Positions 21,628-33,229 of a DNA stretch of 64,000 nt are shown here, in pieces. This DNA is from Gongronella butleri (Eukaryota; Mucoromycota; Mucoromycetes; Mucorales; Cunninghamellaceae), in NCBI GenBank assembly GCA_025201375.1, contig JAIWZP010000088.1, forward strand, positions 21,192 to 85,191, given 5' to 3'. The position numbers and the translations under genes were made by a program. The notes beneath the pieces are model-generated. The model was given only the letters and a program-made list of their open reading frames with translations. It did not search any database and had not been told where the DNA came from. Numbering within the stretch: position 1 is the first letter of the stretch; each line of letters starts with the position of its first letter.

Positions 21628-22629
21628 TTAATGCGCATCATCGCGGCTTCCAATAGAAAAGACGGTGACGTCCGAATCACTGCTGCTTGTAGACCGCGTG
21701 GGCTGCAAGAATCCAACGCGTATGCGATGTTGAGGGCAGCGTTGCGGGTCAATTCGGCATCGAGAGCAGACCAACCGTTCCAGGGCAACGGCACGGTGCT
21801 GCTGGCGTTCTTCTTCCGACGATATGTCCTCGTCGGCCGTTTCATGAAGCACCGGCGTGCTGTACGAGCGCCAGTACGCCGCCTGGTACCCCGTTGGTGC
21901 TTGTAGCGTGGGCGCACGGCGCAATTCAACGGATCTCCTGCGTGATGGCGGCACATATTGCTCGTCCTCGTCATCATCATCGTCAACAGTGATGCTCAGG
22001 TTGGCAAGTACCTCGCGCATCGTCATCCTATTCACACGCAGAATCGTCGAGTTGCTGGAGTTGCTGGAATGGCCAGAGTCAGAGCCAATGCTCATGCCGC
22101 TGTCGCCAAACGCCATGGAATAACGCGCAAAAGGCACAATTGTGTCCTCGTCGTCGTCACTGTCGCTGCCACGTGGCCTCCAAGCAAAAGACGCGTGCGT
22201 CGGCACCTGGTGCGCAATCAATGGCCCATTGGGCACCTCAGCAATCGATAAATTGGACGAATTGCTGTTTCCTGAGTTCAAGCGGCGCACCACTCGGTAG
22301 CGCACGCCAGCATGCCATCCATAGAGGACCCCCTCGTCATCATACGCCACCACAAAGGGTCGATCAAAGTTTGAATCGTTGAAAGTCGCCATCGGCACAT
22401 TGAATTCAACTTGCAAGCGAAACACACGATCCGCCGTCGCTTGATTGACAGGATCAAAGGGCACAAATTGAGCGCCGGCTACCATCCGAATGAAGCCCCA
22501 TTGATACGAAAAAGTAGACATACGGTAGAAAGCCAACAGAACACAAGAGAGAAGTGGAAACCAGGCAAGTAATATGATAAAAAAATAAAAGATCGCCGCG
22601 ACACGACGCATACCGGTATTTATAATCAT
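21628..22629 (-). CDS. Hypothetical acidic, Ser/Asp-rich protein
   Basis: Single uninterrupted ORF of 333 codons, unusual in a window where most genes have introns. If the first ATG (22629) is used, there is an N-terminal hydrophobic segment (residues about 11-31), giving a signal anchor. Starting at the internal Met at 22521 (MSTFSYQWGF) would make it soluble. The middle holds a compact region (around QVEFNVPMATFNDSNFDRPF and AYDDEGVLYGWHAGVRYRVVRR), then Ser/Asn- and Asp/Glu-rich low complexity. The C-terminus has a CX2CX6CX2H pattern (CSRCRIDPQRCPQH) that could bind metal. No family is recognised. Codon use resembles the neighbouring genes. Confidence 0.6.
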   Translation of the reverse strand: MIINTGMRRVAAIFYFFIILLAWFPLLSCVLLAFYRMSTFSYQWGFIRMVAGAQFVPFDPVNQATADRVFRLQVEFNVPMATFNDSNFDRPFVVAYDDEGVLYGWHAGVRYRVVRRLNSGNSNSSNLSIAEVPNGPLIAHQVPTHASFAWRPRGSDSDDDEDTIVPFARYSMAFGDSGMSIGSDSGHSSNSSNSTILRVNRMTMREVLANLSITVDDDDDEDEQYVPPSRRRSVELRRAPTLQAPTGYQAAYWRSYSTPVLHETADEDISSEEERQQHRAVALERLVCSRCRIDPQRCPQHRIRVGFLQPTRSTSSSDSDVTVFSIGSRDDAH

Positions 22630-23099
22630 TGATGCGCTATTGACAACACAATGACCTTGACAACATCTTTAACGGACAGAGCACAAAAAAAAAATTTTAC
22701 AAACACATCCTCGGAAAAAGAATATTCTCACTGTGTTTCTTCATGCATTGATTCATTGTTATTGACTCATTGTCTCTTTTTACGCTGTCATCGCGCTTTG
22801 GTCTCATGGAAACCTTGATCCAGGGTGTCACAAGCTGGCCAATGCTAAGAATCAGACGCCACATCCTTCCAAAGCAAATCAACTTCAATTTGCCAGTTCA
22901 CATACCTCCAATCTCCGAAATGTGCCTCAGCCTGTAAAGGCAAGATGGAAATCCAAGTGGAACGTGACTTGGCTCTACCACACGTCATTTGGGCGCGCCA
23001 CATGCAAATCAAAAAATGAAAAGACTTGCAGAAACCACAAAAATGCTTACAAGAACGTGATTGATTTGATCGTTGAAGAGCAGTGACCCGTAGCGCTTT

Positions 23100-24500
23100 G
23101 TTCTTTTATTAAGCTTTTTTTGTTAAAAATTTTGCGCTGAATAATGCAATGCACAAATATGAGTTTTTTTGGCATTTTCGGGTTCAAAAAAATTTGGGCG
23201 GGTTCGTCTTGGGCACTGGGCTATACTATAGGTTACACTTTGACGCAGATTTCATTGGCGGGCAAGCAGGCTGTAATAAATTTTCTGGAGGCACAACAGG
23301 CAGCCAAAATCTTAAATACACGCTTTTTGGTGTTTAAAAGGCGAATGTGTACTTTTTTGCGCAGCGTAGCGCGATGCTTCAGGCATTGAAATGATAGTAC
23401 GCGTTAGTTTCTGTCCACTGCGATTGAAACATAGTTGAAATCAAGCGCTTTATTTGTGTGCAAAATCCAAAACGGAAGACTTTTGTACTTTTTTACATCT
23501 TCTCGAGCACTTTTGCCGAGGTACTCTACTGACCGATTTTTTTTTCTTGCAGGAGCCCATACTGTATTTGTGAATACTGTGTGGACAGACAGGCAGAGCC
23601 AAACGAATATCATGACGTTTGTCAAACGAACATCGAAAATGCAAGTTTGCACAGCCATTGCACACCCACTCGCCAAGATTTCAATGCAATGTCTTCAAAA
23701 CACAAGCGCTTTTATCGCCTTTGATCACGGATTCATTTGAGGTGAATTGCGCGTCGATACGTTGGGCAGCTGTCGCGTACGCTGCCAAAATGGACAAGCC
23801 CCTACCCACTTTTTGCTGGGCGTGTCCTCCGGAACTTGTTCATTGGGTCCTACAGTATGTTCGAGCTATAGGATGCTGAACACAAAAAGCCGGCGATGTC
23901 AAGTTTTTTCCCAAATCGGATCATTCAGTCCTGAGAACATTCATTTTTCATAAAATTAGGGCCAAACCAAAATCAAAACGACCCCTCAAGGCTAACTCGC
24001 CAAAAACGTGAAGCGATATCCCCAAACCACAAGCGCTTTTACCGCGTTTGGCCACCGATTCATTTGAGGCGAGTCACGTGCCGGGGCGATCAGCTGTTGC
24101 CGCAGTACGAAACAAAATGCTGCTGATCATACGACGGTATTAGCCATTTATGATACGCCTATGAAATTGGCGCTTTCTCGGAAACTCGCTCATCTGGTCC
24201 CAAATTTGGACCAGTTGATGATAAACCCATTTCTTCATTGTTGTTACATTTTTTCGCGAATCGGGTCGCTCAGTCTCGAAAAATCTCGAAATTCGTGTTT
24301 GCTACTGAAAAGTGAAAACCAGCGCCAAATAATATTTTACGCGTTCCTCCCGATGAGCTTGACTATCTGGCTCCAAATTTATACCAGTGGATACTCAAGT
24401 CAAAACGTCGATTACAGTATTCCAAGTTTTTTTTCGCAATGCGGATCACTCAGCATTCTTGAGAAATCTTGGTACGCGTTTTTCGTTCGTGTTTCGGGAT
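23100..24500. repeat. Dispersed repeat A, copy 1 (partial)
   Basis: 23100-23440 aligns with 26840-27200, 39250-39620 and 49530-49930 (shared blocks: aaattttgcgctgaa, the gggcgggtTC block, attggcgggcaagcagg, ttctggaggcacagc). 24160-24250 aligns with 39680-39735, and 24420-24480 with 44398-44460. It is non-coding and diverged. Confidence 0.6.
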
Positions 24501-27227
24501 AAAATACATTAATTCTTGGATCAGGGGGTGGCAAAGCCATGACGACTTTGGTATTTCGGGGGGCGTGTCGCGTGTGAGCTCAAAAAAGCGGGTAGAGGTC
24601 AATGAGAGGGTTGTACTGTAGTGAAATCCCCAAAGGAGGTTGGTCCAAATCTGTTGTTCATATCCTGGACCGGGAGTGAATGGAAAGACATGGTTTTTTG
24701 AAAAGACCGTAGGCGAACCGGGGGCTGAAACTGTCCAATAGCCCGAATCTTTCAGCCCCCCGGGATGAACGCATTTTCCCGATTTTTACACAGTCCCCCT
24801 GGACAACGGGGTGTCTGTAGATTTGCTTAAAATCAATGGAACGCGTCTTGATCAGGGATAATGGACCGACCTCCAAAAAGCATATTTTCGGCAATGCGAA
24901 TGTTAAACATTGCAAAGCGTGAGTTGATGACCTGTAAAACTGGTTGATTAGGCCATTTCGTGGCGTCTTGTTTTTCAACATGGAGTTGAAAACCAGAGGT
25001 GGTGGTGGGTTGAGTCGTTGTGCAGATGAATCCAAAATATCGCTACTGTACGTATTTTCACAAATTCAGCGGTTGGCTCTCGAAATATTTCGTGGATCGG
25101 GATGAAATACAGTAGACACCACTTGATTGAAAGAGACACACTCGGACGTCATTTCTGGAATGTTTGTTTGGCCAATGCGTGTGGTGTCAAGCGCCAGATT
25201 GACACGCATTGGTCGCGCCAGCTGCGGCGCAAGCACTGAAATGGACCAATTGGTGCAAGAGTGAACAAATGCATAAAAGCACTCAATGCGAGTTTCGGCA
25301 ATTCGAGGCAGGCTCCCAAGCACACAGCCATTGCTTGGTCAAATGGACTTGGCAGCACAGCCAGCTGCAAGTGCCAATGCATCACAGATCCGGCTTAGGC
25401 AGGGACGCAAGCGGATGGCAGCAAAATAAAAAAAAATAGGATTGTGGTCGGACACCAAAGGTCCGATATGGAAATGATGTCATGGCGTCATTTCGGATCA
25501 CCGACAATCCCGCTCAATGCGACAGCACCATCGCTGTGTCGCGCAGCCCTGCATATAAACCACAAGAAACGAATGACGACCGCGCAGTGCCTTTTGTGTG
25601 CGCGGACATGTTCGCCGAGAATTATCTTTAGATTCAAAAATGAAAGAATAACAAATCCTAAATAATGACAATTCGAAAGAGTGCTTGGCCTTTTTTAGTG
25701 ATAGGCCAAGCAAAGCAAAAAAAAAATTGAATGAAATGCGTCACGGGCTGTCAAGCTCAATGCCGTGGCACAATTGAATTCTGTCTTTCTGTGACACGTT
25801 GGCCCTCTCAAAGCTTAAGCGTGTCACGACAGGACACTTGGCCGTTCAGAGTAAGGCCGAAATGAAAAATGGACATTAAAGATGACAAGGGCGTGAGAAA
25901 AGAGCGCGATCGTCATAAACCATAGCCGCGCCTCGTTTTCTAGCAATCTGTATAAATAGCCCTTTCATCCTCGTAGCTGAAATAAAGGTCCAGACCGTTT
26001 TTTAATCGTGATTCGTAGTCTTCATTTTGTTTTTTATTTTATTTTTATTTTATTTTTCTTTGACGGAGACCCCCCACTACAATGCGCGATCTTTGTACGC
26101 TTAATACAGTAAGCCGTTCAAACGTCATTACAAAATACAGTATTCAACTTCGATTTTCTCGGCACGGATTAGATAACACACAGCGCTTTCAACGTGTCGA
26201 AGGCACCTCTTTCATCTCTATCGAATGAGACGAGTTTCATCGAAGGATGGCAAATAAAACTCGTCGCAGAGAAAATCACTTTTTCATCAAATTTTTGATC
26301 GCGATTTGCTCGACAACAACGGTCTAACAAACGTGTGATTTTTATTCTACTGTAGTTGTATTAACAAACAAGGGGGCAAAGCACCTAATGGGATAACTTG
26401 CAGCGCGCTAGTATACTGTAGCTTGGTTTTGAACATTTTGCATCGGTCATTTCTCATTTGCACTCATTTCATCACCAGCCTGCTGCAGCCACTCGGCATA
26501 CAAAAGTGTGCAAAATAAAAAAACTAAAAAAAATAAAGATTCCATGCAATCCACTGCCTTAATTTGGAAGTCTCAAATCTTACATTTTTGCAAAAAAGAC
26601 TTGCCCAAAGTTGGCACTTTTCCTCAGTCGATCGCCGTTCATGCGTCACTCTTTGGGCCTTTTTCTTAAGTTAGGGCGGCCTGTCATTTTGCCTGCCAAT
26701 AGCAAATTCTTGGAGTTACCTGTTTGGGATGCATTGATCACTCGGAGTTCGAAATTTCCCAAATTTGGCATTTTCTGAGATTGAAATGAGTGACCCCTGA
26801 GTGACCCCTGAATTTTTCAAAAGTGGTCGTAGCACTTTGGGGTTTTAAGCTTTTTTGTTGCAAATTTTTCGCTGAACTCAATGAGGCTATTTTTGAGCGG
26901 GGTCAACCATGTGGGTGGCGAGATGAATGCAAAATAGTACAAATTAGTGGTTTTTGGTATTTTACTATTTTTGAGTCCAAAAAAAATCGGACGAGATTGT
27001 CTTGAATACTGAGCTATACAGTAGTTTACGCCTTTACGGCTTTACGCCATAATGCAGGTTTCATTGGCGGGAGCGCAGGCTGTAAAAAAAAATTCTGGAT
27101 GCACAGCAAGCCGCGAAAGGTCGAAAATCACGCTTTTCAAGGGCAAATGGTTTACTTTATGACCCTATTGCTGCAGCCTTTCGGGCAGAGCGTAAGGCAA
27201 TCGCAATGCAAGCGAAGAAATACAGTA
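23560..27227. repeat. Cluster of TACAGTA/TACTGTA 7-mers (twelve)
   Basis: Hand-located at 23560, 23851, 24413, 24614, 25044, 25108, 26105, 26136, 26348, 26414, 27017 and 27221. Chance would give about one per 8 kb counting both strands. At 26136 and 26348 the extra five bases are missing from aligned repeat-A copies at 38.6-38.8 and 49.2-49.5 kb. The 7-mer is interpreted as an excision footprint of Tc1/mariner-like elements. Confidence 0.55.
24950..27200. repeat. Dispersed repeat A, copy 2, split by about 0.9 kb
   Basis: 24960-25190 matches 38370-38570 and 48990-49205 (block: cgttgtgcagatgaatcc). 26090-27200 then matches 38570-39620 and 49205-49930 in the same order (blocks: gcagagaaaatca, ggcttgcagcgcgct, ctcagtcgatcgccgttcat, gatgcattgatcactcggag). 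The 25200-26090 segment is absent from the other copies, so it is an insertion or a junction. Confidence 0.65.
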
Positions 27228-27501
27228 GCAGATGGAAACTCGCTTACGTAGTGACATGGAAACATAGCTGCCAAGAGAAGGTGTCGAGCGGGTACCGGGA
27301 ACCAGGTGTAAAATGCAAAAAAAAGAAAAATAAAAAAAAATAAAAAAATAAAAAAATAAAAAAATACTATAGGGCCAGCCCGCAGTAAAATCAGTGGTGG
27401 GCTGGCCATCTCTCCGCTCCGTCAGCGGGATGCACAAAAAAGGATGAGACCGCCTCTGACTTTTTCCACTTTCTTCCCTGTTTTATTTGAAAAAAAAAAG
27501 C

Positions 27502-29921
27502 ATGTCTTCGCGCGCGCTCAGACGTTTACAGAAAGAAAAGCTTCTGCTCGACACGGTGAGCGACGATGAGGTGTCTGACACGGAGCCCGTGGCGGCCCCC
27601 GCGGTGCAGAATCTGTTCGACTTGGTAAGCAATAATGTGCTAAATTGTCCCATTTTACCAAGCTGACCCGTGTTACACTTGACCTGCCGCAGCTAAATGA
27701 AGGCGATGACAATGACCATGACGACGATGATCAGGACGAGCATGACGATGCACCCGTGGACACCAAGCCGTCACCGCCGCTGCAGCCCGTTGCCACTTCC
27801 AAGAAGAAAAAGAAGAAAAACAAAAAGAAGGGCCTGCAGGTGACGGAGGTGGACAGCAGCATGGCGGCCGAGGCAGTGCCTGCCGGGATGGTGGTCAGCA
27901 AGAGCAAGAACAAGAGCAAGAAGAAGGGCAAGGGCGGCAAGGGCACAGCCGTGGAAGACCTGTCGATGCAAGATCTGGACGCATTGTTAAAGGGGATGGA
28001 CCAAAAAGACAGCCAAGCAACGACGACAACGACCATGACGGACGCGACTGCAGCACGCGACGACCAACACGTGTACTCGGCGCAAGCGCAGTCGCTGTTG
28101 TCGATCCAGGCGCGATTCTTGGACGCTGAGGCTGAGATGAAGCGATTGTTTGGCTCGCGCGTTGTGAACCGCGAATCGCGTCCGTCGGGCCGTCTTTTGA
28201 AAAAGACCAAGCTGGCGACGCCCAAAGTGGATTGGCCCATGTACAACAAGCAAGGATTGTCAATGGAGCGGTACACAGCGGGAAATGATGAAAATAAGGA
28301 TTTCAAGGCGGATGTCGTGGAGAACGCGTATACGTTCCAGCACGGCGGGCGGTACCAAGACAGCCAGCTGATGTACCTGGAGGCCATTGAGCGGTTCGAC
28401 CCCAACGCGCTTGTGCTCCTGTCGCGACAGCATCCGTACCACATTGACACGCTGTTGCAGCTGTCCGAGATCGCCAAGCAACAAGGCGACTGGACCGTGG
28501 CAGGCGATTGTGTGGAGCGCGCGTTGTACGGAAGCGAACGCGCGTTGCACCCGCATTTTGCCCTCGGCCCAGGCACCGCACGCCTCGCTTTCCGCCGTTC
28601 GGAGAATCGCTCGTTTTACACCGCCATCGTGCGCCACATCCAGTTCCTCACGCGTCGTGGCTGCTGGCGCACCGCCTTTGAATTCAACAAGTTGCTGCTC
28701 AGCCTCGCCCCCGCAGAGGATCCCACGGGCGCCATCCTCTCTATCGACTACTACGCCCTGTGCGCGCGCGAGTACCAATACGTCACAGAATTGGCGCAGC
28801 ACTGGCAGGGCAATGGTGTCATTTACCCCAAGGACATGCACGAAATGCCCAACATTGCCTTTTCCGCCGCGTACGCCTACTTTAAATTGGACCAAATGGA
28901 CGACGCCATTGATGCCCTGCAACAGGCCATTGCCCTCTTCCCTGGGGTCGCCGCTGCACTATTAGAAAAGCTGGATGCCCCCGTTCAATTGGCCTCGAGG
29001 TAACAAAAGAAAAGAAAAAGAAAAGAGTAAAATTTAACCCTTTTTTTTTCTAGACCCATGGATGACACGCTTTCGCTGTTGACGGCATTGTACGTGGACC
29101 GTGCTCACCAGCTGTGGAAGGAGCCAGAAGTTTTGTCCTGGCTGTCATCGACGGTGTCAAGTATGAGTGCAGGCGGCGCGACGGAGCAGACGGCGCTGAG
29201 CAAGCTGCCTGTGTCACGCGACAATGGCAACGACGACGAGAACGACGTGCCTTTGAACGTGTGCCGCCACATTCTGTTCCTGGACCAGCGCGAATTACTC
29301 GCATTGCTGCCGCGCACAGTCACACAGCAAAACTCACATGTCAACGATCCACTGCCACCCTCCAATTCCGAGACCGCGTACGAAATCCAAGCGTCTACGC
29401 GGCGCTCGGGCGGCTGGATGGATGAATTGCGTCGCCTGATCGGCGGCTTGCCGCCCGACATCCGCCGACCCTTTGAACAGCTTGTTCAGGCCCGCGTCGC
29501 CGCGGCCTTGCCTGCCGAACTAAATGATCGCCTTCCAGGCACATTCCCCGGTGCAGAGCATCCGGATGACGACCACCCAGACAACGACCATGATCAAGAT
29601 CATCAAGATGAGCATGCTCAAGACGCTGCCGCAGCCGACGCGTAAGATATTTGTTTCTCACAAATTCAAAAAAGGGAGCCAAATTCACATAAAATTCCAT
29701 TTGTTAGGCCTGGCGACGCGCCAATGGAGCCCGATTGGAACAACCCTCAGTGGGCAGAGCTTGCTACAGCCGTCTTGCAGCAATTGGGCATCCATGAGGG
29801 CGCGAATGATGACAATGAAGACATTCAAGAAGAGCAAATCGATCATGACGATGATTACAATTCGGACGACGAGGATATGGAGCTGCAGCGCGCCTTGGAA
29901 GAATCAAGACGACAACAATGA
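27502..29921 (+). CDS. RQC1: TCF25/Rqc1 family protein (ribosome quality control)
   Basis: Four exons: 27502-27624, 27693-28999, 29054-29641, 29708-29921, giving 743 aa. The N-terminus has acidic stretches and a strongly basic Lys-rich tract (KKKKKKNKKKG) that may bind RNA or serve as a nuclear signal. The TCF25 core follows: FGSRVVNRE, VDWPMYNKQGLSME, the helical block with FQHGGRYQDSQLMYLEAIE, RFDPNALVLLSRQHPYHIDT and RRGCWRTAFEFNKLLLSL. Yeast Rqc1 belongs to the RQC complex with Ltn1 and Rqc2, which clears stalled nascent chains on 60S subunits; vertebrate TCF25 (NULP1) is orthologous. The C-terminus is acidic (DHDDDYNSDDEDME), as is common in the family. The ATG at 27502 gives the typical MSSRALRRLQ start. 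Confidence 0.96.
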
Positions 29922-30086
29922 ATGCGTCCAATAAAAAGTACTCTTTTACGTGGAGCGAAAAAAAAAGTATGATGGAAATGCAGGAAACGATTATATTTTT
30001 GACATGAAATCAAACAACAAGAGAAAAAAAGAGAGAGCAGGGGAGTAAAGGAAAAGGAAATGAAGTAAAATGATGAAAAAAGAGGA

Positions 30087-31594
30087 CTAGCCGCCAAAGC
30101 CGACCCCATCCGTGACGCGTCGGTGTTCGGCTTCGTGGTACGCATTGTAGTCGAGATGGACAAAGGCGCGCTCGACATTGTCTAGCAGCTCCAGGGCGTC
30201 TTGTAGAGCCTCGCCAACATCATGGGCCTCGTGCAACGGGCACTCGGGGGGTAAAATAATGTCAATTTCGACTAGCAGACGATCGCCGTTGTAATACGCG
30301 CGCACCGTGTCCACGGCCTGAATCTTGGTCGAGAAGCGATATGCCATGTATGTCAGCTGCTTCAAATCTTCGGCACTTGCCGCCTGGCCAGTGAGCCTCT
30401 TGATGTTGTCTATGAATAAATGAGGGAGGGGAGAGAAAAACGCGTTTTAGCCAAAAAAAAAAAAAAAAAAAAAAAAACGGGGTCCTTACCGAGGAGAATC
30501 GACATCCATTCGTAAATGATGTAAATGGACAAGATGATGGCGCCCACAGGGTCAAGCCATGGCAAGTTGAACCAGATACCTATGAAAAAAAAAAAAAAAT
30601 ACAAAACGAAAATAAGCCATTTGCAAAAAGGAGGTTCCTTCTTCGTGTTTTCTTACCAACAATGGGGAAGAGTGTGGATGCAATGCTGAAAACGACATCG
30701 TTTTCGTGGTCGTGGGCGAGTGCGGTGACCGAGGAGCTGCCCTTGATGCGAGCACACCAGACCCACAATATGGCTTTCAGGACAATGTTGACGGCGAGCA
30801 GCGAGAGCGCGCCAATGCTCAGATCCAGGGCCTCGGCAGCGCCACCACTGAACAGGCGCTCAACAGAGGACATCAGGACCTGCGTAAACGAAGTGGTAAT
30901 GATGCAAGCAAACACAATGATGCCAAGGGGCTCCATTCGCGACTTGCCCGCGGGGTATTCGTAGAAGTCCTTGTGGCGGATCACGCGGATCGTGAAAAAG
31001 ATGATGGCGTTGCTGACAATGTCCAAAAAGCTCTCGAACGCGCTGGCCAGGATCGCCATGGAGCCCGAGTACAGCGCGACAACCACTTTTGACGCGAAGA
31101 GTGTCACATTGACCAAAAACGACAAATTGATCGCGAGGTGGATGATCCACATGGGCGATTTGTTGCTGTTGGTATTGTTGTTGTTGCTGTTGGGCAGCAG
31201 TGCCGAGTGCACCGTGGCATCGTCGGCTCCTTCGGCTCCAACGCCTTCTTCCTCGTCGCGACTGGCGGTGCGACTGAGCGTGCCATAGTCCGACGGCCGC
31301 ACACCCGTCTTTAACGCCTCGATCACCTGGTCCACTTGCAAGAACCGGTCGATCATCTCGTTTTGTTGCTAAAAGAGAGCATAAAAGTGTCAAGTTTAGC
31401 TGTTTTGCCGCATTTTAGGTTGAAAAAGTGGTTTTTACCTCGTAAAACTTCTTGACCTGCTTGTTGCGAATAGCGTTGACCTGCTCCTCGGGTAAGCGCA
31501 GCGAGTTAAAGTGCACGGGGGGCGGGAGCGCGGCGGCGGCCAGCGACACCAGCGCCTTTTGGCAAGGCTTGCAGTCAAAGTGGTCAGGCGCCAT
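30087..31594 (-). CDS. Cation diffusion facilitator (CDF) metal transporter, Mn/Fe-type
   Basis: Four exons on the minus strand: 31594-31439, 31368-30657, 30579-30490, 30409-30087, giving 426 aa. Layout: a cytosolic N-terminus of about 130 residues, six membrane segments, and a C-terminal cytosolic dimerisation domain (from DNIKRLTGQAAS, with VRAYYNGDRLLVEIDIILP). The metal site in TM2 reads ESFLD and in TM5 DHEND, closer to the DxxxD pattern of Mn/Fe-transporting CDFs than to the HxxxD of zinc transporters. The EYPAGKSRMEPLGI loop is family-typical. CDF proteins export divalent metal from the cytosol into a compartment or out of the cell by proton exchange. Metal identity is inferred, and the Glu replacing the first Asp in TM2 is unusual. 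Tail to tail with RQC1. Confidence 0.93.
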
Positions 31595-32021
31595 ACTGCA
31601 AACGTGTAAAAAGGAAGAAAGAGGGAAAAAAAAAAAAAAAAAAAAGTCGAAACAATTCAGTAGTCAATGCTGAATTACCTAAAAACGGTGCTCCCTTTTT
31701 GCTTTGTTGAATTGTTTGCCCCCCGACCCAGCCATTGCAAGCCTGACTGCCCAAAACAGGCTTATCTTGGCTCCCTTTCCAGGATTTCTGGGGCTGCGAG
31801 CGCGGCATTTTTCCAGTCAAGCTGTTTTCCAAGCGCCGATGCTTATTTTTTTTAATGGGTGCTCAGTATGTTATTAATTCATGACGTTTTCTTTAAAATC
31901 ATCCAAAAAAATAAAAGGGGGGGCATAAAGCCTCTCTCATACACGTCAGAGAAGGGGGGTATACATTTGACACACTCAGAAAAAAAAAAACGTGCGACAT
32001 CGTTTTCTGGGCAAGTCATCA
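31595..32021. other. Intergenic region upstream of the CDF gene
   Basis: About 430 nt with an A run (31629-31645) in the probable CDF leader. It otherwise has no recognised feature. It contains the 3' end of the convergent-side F-box-like gene. Confidence 0.4.
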
Positions 32022-32774
32022 TCAACAATGCGTTCGTTTTGGGAAAGTGCGGAAAGCAGCAGGCAAGTCGGCGACCCAGCGCGTGATGGGGATCTTGTGC
32101 CACCAATGCATGGTTGTCGCTCTTGATTGCCACAGCCAATCAAGATGCAGATGCAATTGTCGCGGCTGCAGCCACCGCTCGCCAGGCCGAGCCTTGAGAA
32201 CAGAGGGCGGTGTGCGCTGTGTCAGATACACGAGCTGCGGCGCCCTTTTTGCACTCGTACGCGTCACACATGCGCTCCCGACGCGCTTGATCTGGATCGG
32301 TGTCGACCGCGGCAGCACATTAGGCACGAGGCACGCGTCGTGCGCCTCGTAGCGGAGCGCATGGCGCCCAAACAAGCGAAAAAACGCATTTGCGCGATTT
32401 TGGTCCTTGCACGCCGTCCACATTGGTGCATCATCGCGGTCCGATTCCTGCAGCGTGTCAATGAGTGCGACGCGGCAGAGCAATGGCTGGCGCAGCAGGG
32501 CTGATGTATAGAAACGGCAAAAAAAGGGAGCGTTGCGGCGGCTGGGCGCAAACAGGCATTGCCCGTCGCCGTGCACCTTGACGAGCTCCATGTCCACGCA
32601 GTATTTCCACCGCGACTCCTGTTCAACATAAACGCGAAGGCTAAGGTCACCCATTTGTAAACGACGGACCAACTCGTGCACCACAATGGCCACGCTTGCC
32701 CATGGAATCAGGTTGCTGGACGGCACATGCGTTAAGATCTGATCGATCAATTCATTTGGCAGTCCTCTCGTCAT
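32022..32774 (-). CDS. F-box-like orphan protein
   Basis: Single-exon ORF of 250 aa. The N-terminus (MTRGLPNELIDQILTHVPSS, then LIPWASVAIVVHELVRR) fits an F-box, a 40-50 residue Skp1-binding helix bundle, so an SCF ubiquitin-ligase adaptor role is possible. The rest has no LRR or WD pattern and no recognised domain; it is rich in Arg, Cys and Trp (for example WLQPRQLHLHLDWLWQ). Codon use is GC-rich like the neighbouring genes, and the antisense ORFs are shorter. It could instead be a fragment of a larger gene. Confidence 0.6.
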   Translation of the reverse strand: MTRGLPNELIDQILTHVPSSNLIPWASVAIVVHELVRRLQMGDLSLRVYVEQESRWKYCVDMELVKVHGDGQCLFAPSRRNAPFFCRFYTSALLRQPLLCRVALIDTLQESDRDDAPMWTACKDQNRANAFFRLFGRHALRYEAHDACLVPNVLPRSTPIQIKRVGSACVTRTSAKRAPQLVYLTQRTPPSVLKARPGERWLQPRQLHLHLDWLWQSRATTMHWWHKIPITRWVADLPAAFRTFPKRTHC

Positions 32775-33229
32775 TCGCCCGCGCCGTCAAAATAAAAAGA
32801 CAAGGAAAAAAAGGAAAATCTCTTGTGGGAAAAGCAAAAAGGAAGAAAAAGAGAAAAATGATCAAAAAAAGGGGAACACAAACACAAGACAAGCTTTTTT
32901 AAATTCCCACACACCATGCACACCCCTCTCAACATTGTGTGTAAGCGTGATCAGACCGCGTCGCACAAAAGTCACGGACGTGGGTGCCATTGCATCAAAA
33001 AAAAAAAAAAATTGGAAAAAATCACCCTTTTTTATTCAAAAGGGAAAGAAAATAAAGAAAAAGAAGGGAGGATATGATCGACGAATGGAAGAAGATGGAT
33101 GCAAAAAAAAAAAAGTTGAAGAAGAGAAGGAATAAGGAATGAGATGGGGGGTAAAAGGACATTTGGTGAGGAAGAGAAAGAAAGAGAAAAAAAAAAGAGC
33201 AAGGGGGAGAGGAAAAAGAAAGAAAAAGA
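32775..33229. other. Intergenic purine-rich tract
   Basis: The plus strand is dominated by A/G low complexity (about 32800-32870 and 33000-33230), covering the 5' flank of the F-box-like gene and the 3' flank of the F-box/WD40 gene. ORFs here consist of Lys/Arg/Glu or Phe/Ser/Pro runs and are artefacts. Confidence 0.5.

Larger units (their letters stand above)
22630..27501. other. Gene-free, AT-rich zone of decayed repeats
   Basis: No ORF with recognisable protein features. It contains fragments of repeat A (about 23100-24500, 24950-25200, 26090-27200) and twelve TACAGTA/TACTGTA 7-mers between 23560 and 27227. 25200-26090 and 22630-23090 are AT-rich without recognised features. A run of AAATA-type low complexity lies at 27317-27365, just before TCF25. 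Confidence 0.6.
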
